Assembly (NCBI RefSeq): GCF_050337105.1
Contig: NZ_JAKJSQ010000009.1
Coordinates: forward strand, 1-64,000
DNA length: 64,000 nucleotides
Direction: 5' to 3'
Source of the DNA: Aliivibrio_A kagoshimensis
GTDB lineage: Bacteria; Pseudomonadota; Gammaproteobacteria; Enterobacterales; Vibrionaceae
Shown here: positions 25,102-34,044 of the stretch, piece by piece
Layout: each line of letters begins with the position of its first letter
Numbering within the stretch: position 1 is the stretch's first letter
Notes under the pieces: generated by a model
What the model was told of the DNA's origin: nothing
The model's database searches: none
The model's input: the letters and a program-made list of their open reading frames with translations, nothing else
Program-made: the position numbers and the translations under genes

Positions 25102-25131
25102 AAAAAAGAGCGCCTAAGCGCTCTTTTTTTT
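25102..25131. terminator. Bidirectional terminator between yciK and rluB
   Basis: AAAAAAGAGCGC (25102-25113) pairs with GCGCTCTTTTTT (25118-25129) around CTAA, with a T-run to 25131. It serves convergent yciK and rluB. Confidence 0.9.
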
Positions 25132-25149
25132 AATGCTTAAAACACAATA

Positions 25150-26190
25150 TTAACGTTGACGTGTTTTAGTCACACCAGAACTGCGCTTATTCGTAGGCTT
25201 CCCTGCGGAGGATTTACCACGAGAACCGCTTGGTTTTCCTGCTGCAGGCTTTCCAGATGCCGAGGTACCTGGTTTCTTACCTTTAGCAACCAAGTTGCCC
25301 GCAGTACTACGACGATTACGGCCACGACGACCTTTACTGTCTTCCGCAACACGATCTTCGTGACGTTTAACTGCACGACGAATCTTCTGACCACGCGCTT
25401 TTTCACGTTTTCTTGATTCTGCATCCAAAGCGATCATGGTCTCTTTTTCTGGGGCCAACTCTACCAATTCACGTAGATAGTTAACTTCTTTAAGTTCCAG
25501 CTCCATCCAACCGCCACGAGGCAGTTTTTTCTCTAGATAGATTTCACCATAACGTACACGCTTTAAACGGCTAACCACGACATCTTGTGATTCCCATAAA
25601 CGTCTAACTTCACGGTTACGGCCTTCATTAATCACAACATAGAAGGTGTGATTCATCCCTTCACCACCAGCATAAACAACGTCTTCAAAACGTGCCATAC
25701 CATCTTCAAGCTTAACACCTTGAGTGACGTTACGAATCATCTGCTCGTTAATTTCACCAAATACGCGAACCATATATTCACGTTGAACCATACGGCTCGG
25801 GTGCATTAAACGGTTTGCTAATTCACCATCGGTAGTAAATAACAGTAGGCCCGCTGTATTGGCATCTAGACGACCCACAGAAACCCAACGCGAATCATTC
25901 ACTTTTGGTAGTCGATCAAATACCGTACGACGACCTTCAGGGTCATGACGAGTACATAATTCACCTTCAGGTTTATGGTATGCCAGAACTCGACAGACAA
26001 CCTCTTCAGAGGCTTTTACAGAAACAGTGTGGCCATCAATACGAATCACTGCATTCAGGTCTTCAAAGCGGTCACCTAATGTAGCGACTTGACCATTAAC
26101 ACTGATTCGCTTGGCTTGAATTAAACCTTCTAATTCACGACGAGAACCGTGACCCGCTCTCGCTAAAACTTTCTGTAACTTTTCGCTCAT
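25150..26190 (-). CDS. rluB: 23S rRNA pseudouridine(2605) synthase RluB
   Basis: The 346-residue protein has an N-terminal S4 RNA-binding domain (EKLQKVLARAGHGSRRE). The RsuA-family catalytic domain carries the active-site D109 in VGRLDANTAG. RluB makes pseudouridine at position 2605 of 23S rRNA. After about residue 250 there is a long basic tail rich in Lys, Arg, Gly and Pro with repeats of the GKP type, which is common in RluB and probably aids RNA binding. It is convergent with yciK. Confidence 0.94.
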   Translation of the reverse strand: MSEKLQKVLARAGHGSRRELEGLIQAKRISVNGQVATLGDRFEDLNAVIRIDGHTVSVKASEEVVCRVLAYHKPEGELCTRHDPEGRRTVFDRLPKVNDSRWVSVGRLDANTAGLLLFTTDGELANRLMHPSRMVQREYMVRVFGEINEQMIRNVTQGVKLEDGMARFEDVVYAGGEGMNHTFYVVINEGRNREVRRLWESQDVVVSRLKRVRYGEIYLEKKLPRGGWMELELKEVNYLRELVELAPEKETMIALDAESRKREKARGQKIRRAVKRHEDRVAEDSKGRRGRNRRSTAGNLVAKGKKPGTSASGKPAAGKPSGSRGKSSAGKPTNKRSSGVTKTRQR

Positions 26191-26337
26191 TTTTTTCCTT
26201 TGTCGCCTTCACAGGCGTCGGGTGCACTTGGCACGATATATAGAATATTGAAATGCCATTGATTGTAGAGTTACAAAATCAAGAGCAGCCGCTAATTATC
26301 GCAAAAAGTAGCCGAAATGAATACTTATTTTCATGAT

Positions 26338-26958
26338 TTATTCAAAAGGAGCCGGGTCACCAGAACCGACACGACGTACGACCACTTCATCATCACTAAA
26401 ATCAATCACTGTGGTCGGTTGTTCACCTAAATACCCGCCGTTTAAAATCACATCAACAGCATGTTCAAGCTCATCTCGAATCACTTCTGGGTCGGACTCT
26501 GCCATCTCATTATTAGGAAGGATCAGAGTGGTGGACATCAAAGGCTCGCCCATCGCTTCGAGTAAATCTAATGCAATACGGTTATCGGGTACACGAAAGC
26601 CAATGGTTTTACGCTTTGGATTCATTAAACGACGCGGCACCTCTTTGGTCCCTTTAAAGATAAAGGTGTATGGCCCTGGCGTATTCTGCTTCAACAGTCG
26701 GAAAGCACTATTATCTACACGGGCGTAAACGGCTATTTCAGAAAGATCTCGGCACAGTAAAGTAAAGTTATGTTTTTCATCTAACTTACGGATACGACAA
26801 ATACGCTCTAACGCTTGTTTGTTCTCTAACTGACAACCTAAAGCATAACCAGAATCAGTTGGATAGATAACCACTCCTCCATTACGAATTATGGCAACCG
26901 CTTGATTAATTAACCGCGCTTGAGGGTTTTCCGGGTGTACGTAAAAAAATTGGCTCAT
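26338..26958 (-). CDS. yciO: YciO, Sua5/YrdC-like protein
   Basis: The 206-residue protein has the YrdC/Sua5 fold: GGVVIYPTDSGYALGC near residues 27-42, KRKTIGFRVPDN around 114-125, and STTLILP near 142-148. The YciO branch is close to TsaC, which makes threonylcarbamoyl-AMP for tRNA t6A, but its own activity is less certain. It lies 34 bases downstream of the PHP-domain gene rnm on the same strand, as in many gammaproteobacteria, so the two are co-transcribed. Confidence 0.92.
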   Translation of the reverse strand: MSQFFYVHPENPQARLINQAVAIIRNGGVVIYPTDSGYALGCQLENKQALERICRIRKLDEKHNFTLLCRDLSEIAVYARVDNSAFRLLKQNTPGPYTFIFKGTKEVPRRLMNPKRKTIGFRVPDNRIALDLLEAMGEPLMSTTLILPNNEMAESDPEVIRDELEHAVDVILNGGYLGEQPTTVIDFSDDEVVVRRVGSGDPAPFE

Positions 26959-26992
26959 TCGTCCTCCTGTGACGACAAAGGTAACCCTTCAG

Positions 26993-27856
26993 TTAAGACT
27001 CAGCTAACTCTGTATTTAATTGGGATAGTGGCCACTCTTTCCATACCGGTTCTACACCAGATGGTAGCCATAAGTTCCTGCCAAGTTCTGTCCATGGAGA
27101 TGGATAATGAAAATCAGAGCCTTGTGAAACAAGTAATTGATAGTATATCGCATAATCCGCTAGGGTTCGCCTCTCTTGCTGAGATTGTTGCGGCAGCGCA
27201 ATCTCCATGGCATCCCCTTTCGCTTCTACAAAAGCAGCAATTAATCGCTTTATCCATTTTGCGGTTAATTGATAACGTCCTGGGTGCGCGAGTACCGCTT
27301 GTCCACCTGCTTGGTGTATTGCCGATACAGCCTCACTCATCGAGCACCACATTGGTGGCACGTAGCCTGGGTTGTTACGGGTTAGATAGTTCTTAAAAAC
27401 CGCCTGTATGGTTTTCGCATACCCTTGATCAACTAGCCACTTAGCAAAGTGAGCCCGAGTGATCGAAGCGCCATTAGCCACCGTCAACGCTCCCGCCAAT
27501 GCTCCCTCACAACCTGCTTTTTCTAATCTCTGAGCCATCAATTCGGCACGCGCTCTACGCTTCTCATTTTGTGCATCAATCAGCTGAACTAAGGCCGGAT
27601 GCTCAGGGTCAATATTCAAACCAACGATATGAATATCTTTATTGCTCCATAGCGTGGAGAGTTCGATGCCATTAATCAATTCAAGCGAATAGTCCTTATC
27701 CACTATTTCTTGGCGCGCAGCGGCTAATCCATTAATCGTGTCATGGTCCGTAATTGCTAAAATATCAATATCAAATTCAACCGCTCTCTCAACCAACTGC
27801 TGTGGAGAAAGTCTGCCATCAGAGGCGGTTGTGTGGCTATGTAGATCAATTTTCAT
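26993..27856 (-). CDS. rnm: PHP-domain 5'-3' exoribonuclease Rnm (YciV/TrpH)
   Basis: The 287-residue PHP-fold enzyme has the metal motifs DLHSHTTASDG (4-14), TDHD (36-39), HPGRY and GSDFHYPS. In E. coli this protein removes 5' nucleotides of small RNAs and matures the 5' ends of 5S and other rRNAs. It is transcribed divergently from the trp operon, sharing a 75-base region with the trp operator, hence its older name trpH. It is followed by yciO. Confidence 0.93.
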   Translation of the reverse strand: MKIDLHSHTTASDGRLSPQQLVERAVEFDIDILAITDHDTINGLAAARQEIVDKDYSLELINGIELSTLWSNKDIHIVGLNIDPEHPALVQLIDAQNEKRRARAELMAQRLEKAGCEGALAGALTVANGASITRAHFAKWLVDQGYAKTIQAVFKNYLTRNNPGYVPPMWCSMSEAVSAIHQAGGQAVLAHPGRYQLTAKWIKRLIAAFVEAKGDAMEIALPQQSQQERRTLADYAIYYQLLVSQGSDFHYPSPWTELGRNLWLPSGVEPVWKEWPLSQLNTELAES

Positions 27857-27864
27857 AATTTTTC

Positions 27865-27899
27865 TTGACTTTCACTCCGCGTATCAGTTTACTAGTACA
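27865..27899 (+). promoter_or_regulatory. trp promoter and TrpR operator
   Basis: TTGACT (27865-27870) is the -35. Seventeen bases later TTTACT (27888-27893) is the -10, inside an operator-like palindrome GTATCAGTTTACTAGTAC (27881-27898). The arrangement, with the operator covering the -10, is that of the E. coli trp promoter. TrpR with bound tryptophan should block RNA polymerase here. Confidence 0.8.
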
Positions 27900-27931
27900 T
27901 AAATCAACGGATAATATTTTGAGGATACTGT

Positions 27932-28021
27932 ATGTTAACACTACTGAAACAACAACACGCAACTATTGCTCTTAATGATATTATCTCTGTAATTCGTTGG
28001 TGGCACTGCCGCTTGGGTTAG
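27932..28021 (+). CDS. trpL: trp operon leader peptide
   Basis: The 29-residue leader peptide is MLTLLKQQHATIALND followed by IISVIRWWHCRLG. Two adjacent Trp codons lie at 27998-28003. It has GAGGA eight bases upstream of the ATG. A ribosome stalled at these codons when tryptophan is short would prevent the terminator stem from forming. Confidence 0.9.
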   Translation: MLTLLKQQHATIALNDIISVIRWWHCRLG

Positions 28022-28075
28022 TGTGATTGTAATATACCGCATAAACTCAAGCCCGCTTACTTTGCGGGTTTTTTT
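28011..28075 (+). terminator. trp attenuator with competing antiterminator
   Basis: The terminator stem CCCGC/GCGGG (28052-28056 with 28064-28068), extended by A-U pairs, is followed by seven U. The competing antiterminator is GCTTGGGTT (28011-28019) with AACTCAAGC (28044-28052), nine pairs with one G-U. Both share bases 28050-28052, so only one can form. GCTTGGGTT lies over the last codons of trpL, so ribosome position decides the outcome. Confidence 0.85.
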
Positions 28076-28108
28076 ATGATTGAAATAAGTCGTACAAAAA
28101 ACCAACAA

Positions 28109-28137
28109 CTTCGTCGTAACAACACATTACAACGAAG
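28109..28137 (+). other. Hairpin in the trpE leader
   Basis: CTTCGTCGTAA (28109-28119) pairs with TTACAACGAAG (28127-28137), eleven pairs with one mismatch, around a seven-base loop. It lies between the attenuator and trpE. Its role is not known; RNA stability is the simplest idea. Confidence 0.45.
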
Positions 28138-28234
28138 CAGATAATCGAAATCTTAGGCTCAACAAACAGAATATGCGATTATTTTTATATGGAAATCTGT
28201 GTTTAATTAACAACAATATGTATCGAGGAACGTT

Positions 28235-29824
28235 GTGAAGAGTGCAAAATTAGATATTGGCCAACTTGAAGTTCATAGCCTAGAAGTTCCTTATGTCTCC
28301 GATCCCACCGATCTCTATCATACGGTGTGTGGCGAGAAACCCTATAGCCTATTACTTGAGTCTGCAGAAGTAGAATCAAAACAGAACCTACAGAGTTGGA
28401 TGCTCGTTGATGCCGCTGTTCGAATCGTCTGTTTTGATAAGAGTGTGACATTAGAAGCGTTAACCAGTAATGGTCAGCATGTTCTCGACACCATTAAACC
28501 ACAGATTATCGAGCCATTAAGTTACCGAGAAACAGCAGACACTCTCACGCTGGTTTTCCCTGAAATTAATCAAGAGTTAGATGAAGACAGCCGTCTTAAA
28601 CAGCCAAGCACCTTTGACGCATTGCGGATGATTCAACGCGCATTCGATGTGTCTGGTCTTCCCAATGAAGCGCTCTTTTTCGGTGGTTTATTTGCTTATG
28701 ACTTAGTGGCTGGTTTTGAGAATTTAGGTGACGCGCAAGCAACTAATCGCTGCCCTGACTACCTATTCTATATTGCTGAAACACTACTGGTGATTGACCA
28801 CCAGAAAGAGCAAGGCCATCTGCAAGGAACCCTGTTTGGTGGGGATAATTACGCGGATAATTACGCTCAACTGTGTCAACGACTGCAAGAGATTAAAGAG
28901 TCCTGCATGACTCCACTAAGCTTACCTGCTGCAGAACAACTGAGCGCTTGTGAGCCAGTGGCCAGTGTCAGTGACAGTGACTTTTGTCAAACCGTTGTTG
29001 ACCTCAAAAAATACGTTGTCAGCGGTGACATTTTCCAAGTCGTGCCTTCTCGTCGCTTTACGTTGCCTTGTCCCTCCCCACTTGCCGCTTATAAAGCACT
29101 CAAGATTGGCAACCCTAGTCCTTACATGTTCTACCTAAAAGACAGCGAATTTAGCCTATTTGGCGCCTCGCCAGAGAGTGCGCTTAAATATGGCGTGAAC
29201 ACCAATCAAGTTGAGATATACCCTATTGCAGGTACTCGCCATAGAGGTAAAAACAGTGATGGTTCAATCAATAAGGATCTTGATGGCCGCTTAGAACTCG
29301 ACCTTCGTTGCGACGTTAAAGAGCAAGCCGAACACATGATGTTGGTGGATCTGGCGCGTAATGATGTTGCTCGAATTAGCCAAGCCGGCACTCGTCATGT
29401 CGCTGACCTATTAAAAGTGGACCGTTACAGCCACGTAATGCACCTGGTTTCTCGAGTGGTCGGTCAGTTACGAGACGATCTTGATGCACTGCATGCCTAC
29501 CAAGCATGTATGAATATGGGCACCTTAACGGGAGCGCCAAAAATCAGAGCCATGCAGTTAATACGTGATGTTGAGAAGACTCGTCGCGGAAGTTATGGCG
29601 GGGCTGTTGGTTACTTAACCGGTCAAGGCGACATGGATACCTGTATTGTTATCCGCTCTGCTTATGTCGAAGATGGAGTAGCACAAGTTCAAGCTGGCGC
29701 TGGCGTCGTTTATGATTCTATTCCGCAAGCTGAAGCTGATGAGACCCGTGGAAAAGCCCAAGCCGTCATCAGTGCGATTCAAACCGCTCATTTGACCTCT
29801 CAATCTGCGAAGGAGAACGTATAA
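28235..29824 (+). CDS. trpE: Anthranilate synthase component I
   Basis: TrpE converts chorismate to anthranilate, using ammonia from TrpG, as the first step of tryptophan synthesis. The 529-residue protein starts at a GTG with GAGGA six bases upstream. It has the chorismate-enzyme core: GDIFQVVPSRRF, ASPESALKYG, IAGTRHRG, LVDLARNDVARI, GTLTGAPK and QAGAGVVYDS. The N-terminal feedback region includes an LLES motif, typical of Trp binding. Its stop overlaps the trpG start (TAATG), coupling the two subunits. Confidence 0.97.
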   Translation: MKSAKLDIGQLEVHSLEVPYVSDPTDLYHTVCGEKPYSLLLESAEVESKQNLQSWMLVDAAVRIVCFDKSVTLEALTSNGQHVLDTIKPQIIEPLSYRETADTLTLVFPEINQELDEDSRLKQPSTFDALRMIQRAFDVSGLPNEALFFGGLFAYDLVAGFENLGDAQATNRCPDYLFYIAETLLVIDHQKEQGHLQGTLFGGDNYADNYAQLCQRLQEIKESCMTPLSLPAAEQLSACEPVASVSDSDFCQTVVDLKKYVVSGDIFQVVPSRRFTLPCPSPLAAYKALKIGNPSPYMFYLKDSEFSLFGASPESALKYGVNTNQVEIYPIAGTRHRGKNSDGSINKDLDGRLELDLRCDVKEQAEHMMLVDLARNDVARISQAGTRHVADLLKVDRYSHVMHLVSRVVGQLRDDLDALHAYQACMNMGTLTGAPKIRAMQLIRDVEKTRRGSYGGAVGYLTGQGDMDTCIVIRSAYVEDGVAQVQAGAGVVYDSIPQAEADETRGKAQAVISAIQTAHLTSQSAKENV

Positions 29825-30447
29825 TGGCTCATATCGTTTTAATAGATAACTTTGACTCCTTTACCTATAACTTAGTGGATCAGTTTCGCTCACTAGGTTA
29901 CCCGGTCACAATATATCGTAACAGTATTTCACCTCAAGTGATTGAGCAGTCGTTAAGCGAACTCAGCAATCCAGTAGTGGTACTGTCACCAGGCCCAGGT
30001 GCTCCTTCAGACGCGGGTTGTATGCCACAGTTAATACAGAACTTGAAAGGTAAAATCCCCATTATTGGTATCTGTCTTGGTCATCAAGCTATTGTTGAAG
30101 CTTATGGTGGTACCGTCGAAATTGCTGGCGAAATTGTGCATGGTAAAGCCTCAATGATGAACCATAACAATCATCCTATTTTCAACGCGCTACCCAACCC
30201 GGTCTCCATAGCCCGATATCACTCTCTGGTTGCCACTCAGGTTCCTGATACTTTAGCCTGCATAGCAGACGTAGAGGGATTAACCATGGCTGTGATGAAT
30301 CAAACGGATCGTGTTTGCGGTTTCCAATTTCATCCAGAGTCTATCTTAACGACACAAGGTGCTCAGCTTTTAGTCAACACACTCAACTGGGCCATGGCAA
30401 CCAACCATAACGACGTCACTCATCAAACAGAAGGAACGGTTATATGA
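29824..30447 (+). CDS. trpG: Anthranilate synthase glutamine amidotransferase component
   Basis: TrpG releases ammonia from glutamine and passes it to TrpE. The 207-residue class I amidotransferase has the nucleophile C84 in GICLGHQ and the His/Glu pair H170 and E172 in FQFHPES. Unlike the fused TrpGD of E. coli, it is separate from TrpD, as in Vibrio. It overlaps trpE by one base and trpD by four (ATGA). Confidence 0.97.
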   Translation: MAHIVLIDNFDSFTYNLVDQFRSLGYPVTIYRNSISPQVIEQSLSELSNPVVVLSPGPGAPSDAGCMPQLIQNLKGKIPIIGICLGHQAIVEAYGGTVEIAGEIVHGKASMMNHNNHPIFNALPNPVSIARYHSLVATQVPDTLACIADVEGLTMAVMNQTDRVCGFQFHPESILTTQGAQLLVNTLNWAMATNHNDVTHQTEGTVI

Positions 30448-31454
30448 ATGAGAAAATAGCCAATGTGTTCACCAAACTTTATCAGTCGCTCTCACTCACA
30501 AAAGAGGAGAGTCACACCCTGTTTGATACCATCATCAAAGGTGAGTTAGACCCAGTACTACTCGGTAGTGCATTAACTGCATTGAAACTAAAAGGTGAAA
30601 CACCAGAAGAGATTGCAGGTGCCGCTACTGCATTAAGGGAGAACGCTAAGCCTTTCCCTCGTCCCGATTATGACTTCGCGGACATTGTCGGAACAGGTGG
30701 AGACGGTGCTGATACCATCAACATCTCCACCACGGCCGCCTTTGTTGCTTCAGCGTGCGGTGTGAAAGTGGCTAAGCATGGCAATCGAAGCGTCTCAAGC
30801 AAATCGGGATCGTCCGATCTGCTGGCTGCATTTGGTATCAATCTCGCCATGAGCCCTGAAGCGGCGCGTGCAGCATTGGATGACCTCAACTTATGTTTTC
30901 TCTTTGCGCCGGAATACCACAGCGGATTTAAACATGCTGGCCCGGTTCGCCAAACCATGAAAACACGCACCATCTTTAATGTGTTAGGTCCACTGATCAA
31001 CCCAGCCAGACCCAACATCGAGCTTATGGGGGTGTATGACAAGGCCCTAGTACGTCCTATTGCTGAAGCGATGGCGAACATGGGCATGAAACGTGCGGCT
31101 GTTGTGCACGGCTCTGGCTTAGATGAAGTAGCCATTCACGGTGAGACCACAGTTGCAGAGATCATTGAGGGGAACATTACGGAATATACCCTTACGCCAG
31201 CAGATTTTGGCCTAGAAACCTATCCGTTAACCGCCATTAAAGGGGGCGATCCGGAAGAGAATCGCACCATCATTGAAAATATTTTGACCGGTAAAGGCAG
31301 TGATGCTCAAGTGGGAGCTGTTGCCGTCAATGTCGCATTACTGCTTAAGTTATTTGGTAATGAGGATCTCAAAGCAAACACTCAACAAGCAATCGATGTA
31401 ATGAATTCAGGCCAAGCCTTTGAACGATTAAAACAACTGGCACAAAGAGGATAA
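30444..31454 (+). CDS. trpD: Anthranilate phosphoribosyltransferase
   Basis: TrpD joins anthranilate to phosphoribosyl pyrophosphate. The 336-residue protein has the family glycine motif VGTGGDGADTINIST near residues 78-92, KHGNRSVSSKSGSSDLL, and the anthranilate-site Arg in HAGPVRQTMKTRT. It overlaps trpG by four bases and is followed by trpCF after one base, so it is an interior operon gene with coupled translation. Confidence 0.97.
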   Translation: MNEKIANVFTKLYQSLSLTKEESHTLFDTIIKGELDPVLLGSALTALKLKGETPEEIAGAATALRENAKPFPRPDYDFADIVGTGGDGADTINISTTAAFVASACGVKVAKHGNRSVSSKSGSSDLLAAFGINLAMSPEAARAALDDLNLCFLFAPEYHSGFKHAGPVRQTMKTRTIFNVLGPLINPARPNIELMGVYDKALVRPIAEAMANMGMKRAAVVHGSGLDEVAIHGETTVAEIIEGNITEYTLTPADFGLETYPLTAIKGGDPEENRTIIENILTGKGSDAQVGAVAVNVALLLKLFGNEDLKANTQQAIDVMNSGQAFERLKQLAQRG

Positions 31455-31455
31455 G

Positions 31456-32844
31456 ATGGAAACGGTATTAGCGAAAATTGTTGCAGACAAACGCCTCTGG
31501 ATTGAAGCACGCAAACAGGCTCAACCTCTCGACACATTTCAACATGCGTTGACCGACAGTGACCGTGATTTTTATGCGGCACTCTCAAGCGATAAAACAG
31601 CCTTTATTCTTGAGTGTAAAAAAGCCTCGCCATCGAAAGGACTGATCCGTGATGATTTTGATTTGGATTACATTGCCAGCGTCTATAACAATCACGCCAG
31701 TGCCATCTCAGTGCTGACCGATGAGAAATATTTCCAAGGAAGTTTTGATTTTCTTCCACAGGTACGCAATCAAGTAAGCCAACCAATATTGTGTAAAGAT
31801 TTTATGGTAGACCCTTATCAAGTCTATCTGGCGCGTCACTTTCAAGCGGATGCGATTCTGCTGATGCTCTCTGTATTGAATGATGAAGAGTATCGACAAC
31901 TGGCTGAAGTCGCGGGCACTCTACAACTCGGTGTACTAACCGAGGTCAGTAATGAGCAAGAGTTAGAACGTGCCATTGCGTTAAACGCTAAAGTCGTCGG
32001 CATTAATAATCGTAACCTACGCGATTTAAGTATTGACCTGGATAGAACCAAACAGCTCGCGCCGAAGCTTCCTAAAGGAACGGTCATTATTTCTGAATCG
32101 GGTATCTACAATCACCAACAAGTAAAAGTATTGTCTCAATATGCTAACGGCTTCTTAATTGGTAGTTCACTAATGGCAGAAGATAATATTGAACTCGCGG
32201 CAAGAAAAGTGATTCTAGGTGAAAACAAGGTATGTGGGTTAACACACCCAGAAGATTCAGCCTCAGTTTATCAGGCAGGATCGGTTTACGGCGGGTTAAT
32301 ATTTGTTGAAAAATCCCCCCGCTTTGTGGATATTGAACAAGCAAGAATCGTCATGAGCGGCGCACCACTTCTCTATGTGGGTGTATTTCAAAATCACTCA
32401 CTTGAGCAGGTTGTGGCCACAGCGAATGCTCTAAAGCTCAATTCGATTCAGCTGCATGGGGACGAAGATCAGCACTATATTGAGCAACTTCGCCGCGCAC
32501 TGCCAGAACAGTGTGCTATCTGGAATGCTTATGGCGTCTCTAGCAGCGAGCCTTCGGCCATTCCTGAGCTCAATAACACTCACATCGATCGTCACTTATT
32601 GGATGCTAAAGTAGGCTCTCAATCAGGCGGCACTGGGAAGACCTTTGATTGGCGAGTTATCTCTGATCTACTCAATAATGAAAAGAACATCATGTTAGCG
32701 GGCGGTCTTACCCCTGACAACGCTCAACAAGCCAGTCAATTGGGTTGTCTTGGGCTTGATTTCAACTCAGGTGTAGAGTCTGCACCGGGTAAGAAGGACA
32801 TTCAGAAATTACAGGCCGCTTTCACAGCGCTTAGAGATTATTAA
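31456..32844 (+). CDS. trpCF: Bifunctional indole-3-glycerol-phosphate synthase / phosphoribosylanthranilate isomerase
   Basis: The 462-residue protein fuses two TIM barrels. TrpC occupies about residues 1-250: catalytic Lys in LECKKASPSKG (53-62), then CKDFMVDPYQV, VGINNRNLR and ISESGI. TrpF occupies about 254-462: KVCGLTHPED, then LHGDED, GGTGKTFDW and MLAGGLTPDNA. It isomerises phosphoribosylanthranilate and then closes the indole ring. The fusion is usual in enteric and Vibrio relatives. Confidence 0.97.
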   Translation: METVLAKIVADKRLWIEARKQAQPLDTFQHALTDSDRDFYAALSSDKTAFILECKKASPSKGLIRDDFDLDYIASVYNNHASAISVLTDEKYFQGSFDFLPQVRNQVSQPILCKDFMVDPYQVYLARHFQADAILLMLSVLNDEEYRQLAEVAGTLQLGVLTEVSNEQELERAIALNAKVVGINNRNLRDLSIDLDRTKQLAPKLPKGTVIISESGIYNHQQVKVLSQYANGFLIGSSLMAEDNIELAARKVILGENKVCGLTHPEDSASVYQAGSVYGGLIFVEKSPRFVDIEQARIVMSGAPLLYVGVFQNHSLEQVVATANALKLNSIQLHGDEDQHYIEQLRRALPEQCAIWNAYGVSSSEPSAIPELNNTHIDRHLLDAKVGSQSGGTGKTFDWRVISDLLNNEKNIMLAGGLTPDNAQQASQLGCLGLDFNSGVESAPGKKDIQKLQAAFTALRDY

Positions 32845-32853
32845 GGAATTATC

Positions 32854-34044
32854 ATGGCAAAATTAGACGCATATTTCGGAGATTTCGGTGGGCAATTTGT
32901 CCCACAGATATTAGTCCCAGCACTTGACCAACTTGAAGATGCTTATATCGATGCACAAGCAGACCCTGAGTTTCGTGCCGAGTTTATGTCTCTACTGCAG
33001 GAGTACGCGGGGCGCCCAACGGCCTTAACCTTGTGCCAGAACCTAACAACGGGCACAAAAACCAAACTGTACCTAAAGCGAGAAGATCTGCTGCATGGCG
33101 GGGCGCACAAAACCAACCAAGTTATTGGTCAAGCACTATTGGCTAAGCGCATGGGTAAAAAAGAGATCATCGCAGAAACGGGCGCTGGTCAACACGGTGT
33201 TGCCACGGCATTAGCGTGTGCTCTCCTTAACCTAAAATGCCGCGTATACATGGGCGCGAAAGATATGGAGCGTCAAAGCCCTAACGTTTTTCGCATGAAA
33301 TTAATGGGGGCTGAAGTGATTCCTGTACACTCGGGATCATCAACCTTAAAAGACGCCTGTAATGAAGCGATGCGTGACTGGTCTGCCAACTATGAAACTG
33401 CTCACTACCTGCTCGGTACAGCAGCGGGCCCTCACCCGTTCCCAACCATCGTACGTGAATTCCAGCGCATTATTAGTGAAGAGACTAAAATGCAAATTTT
33501 AGCCCGCGAAGGTCGCTTACCCGATGCAGTAATCGCCTGTGTGGGTGGTGGTTCAAACGCCATTGGCATGTTTGCAGATTTTATTGATGATTTAAGTGTA
33601 GGCCTGATTGGGGTAGAACCCGCAGGGAAAGGCATCGACACCGATATGCATGGTGCTCCATTAAAACATGGCAGACCAGGCATCTTCTTTGGAATGAAAG
33701 CTCCATTGATGCAAAATGCTGAAGGTCAAGTTCAAGAGTCCTATTCCGTATCTGCTGGACTCGACTTCCCGTCAGTTGGCCCTCAACACGCATATTTAGC
33801 CTCAACTGGACGAGCAGTGTACGACTCTGTTACCGATGATGAAGCACTAGAAGCTTTTCAAATATTGGCTCGTAAAGAGGGGATCATTCCTGCTCTAGAA
33901 TCCGCTCACGCCCTTGCTCACGCACTGAAAATGATTGAAGAGAACCCAGAAAAAGAGCAGCTATTGGTGGTTAACCTATCCGGTCGTGGTGATAAAGATA
34001 TTTTCACTGTTCATGACATTCTTAGCGAAAAAGGAGTGATATAA
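32854..34044 (+). CDS. trpB: Tryptophan synthase beta chain
   Basis: TrpB condenses indole with serine using pyridoxal phosphate. The 396-residue protein has the PLP lysine K86 in GGAHKTNQV, the substrate loop ETGAGQHG and the phosphate-binding GGGSNA. The stop overlaps the trpA start by one base (TAATG), so alpha and beta chains are produced together for their channelled complex. Confidence 0.98.
   Translation: MAKLDAYFGDFGGQFVPQILVPALDQLEDAYIDAQADPEFRAEFMSLLQEYAGRPTALTLCQNLTTGTKTKLYLKREDLLHGGAHKTNQVIGQALLAKRMGKKEIIAETGAGQHGVATALACALLNLKCRVYMGAKDMERQSPNVFRMKLMGAEVIPVHSGSSTLKDACNEAMRDWSANYETAHYLLGTAAGPHPFPTIVREFQRIISEETKMQILAREGRLPDAVIACVGGGSNAIGMFADFIDDLSVGLIGVEPAGKGIDTDMHGAPLKHGRPGIFFGMKAPLMQNAEGQVQESYSVSAGLDFPSVGPQHAYLASTGRAVYDSVTDDEALEAFQILARKEGIIPALESAHALAHALKMIEENPEKEQLLVVNLSGRGDKDIFTVHDILSEKGVI

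Noticed and set aside
26920..27396. Plus-strand open frame of 158 codons opposite yciO and rnm.
   Set aside because: It is antisense to two clear genes with metal and fold motifs, and has no ribosome-binding site.
30668..31135. Minus-strand open frame of 155 codons inside trpD.
   Set aside because: trpD motifs are read on the plus strand; the antisense frame is a by-product of its codon use.
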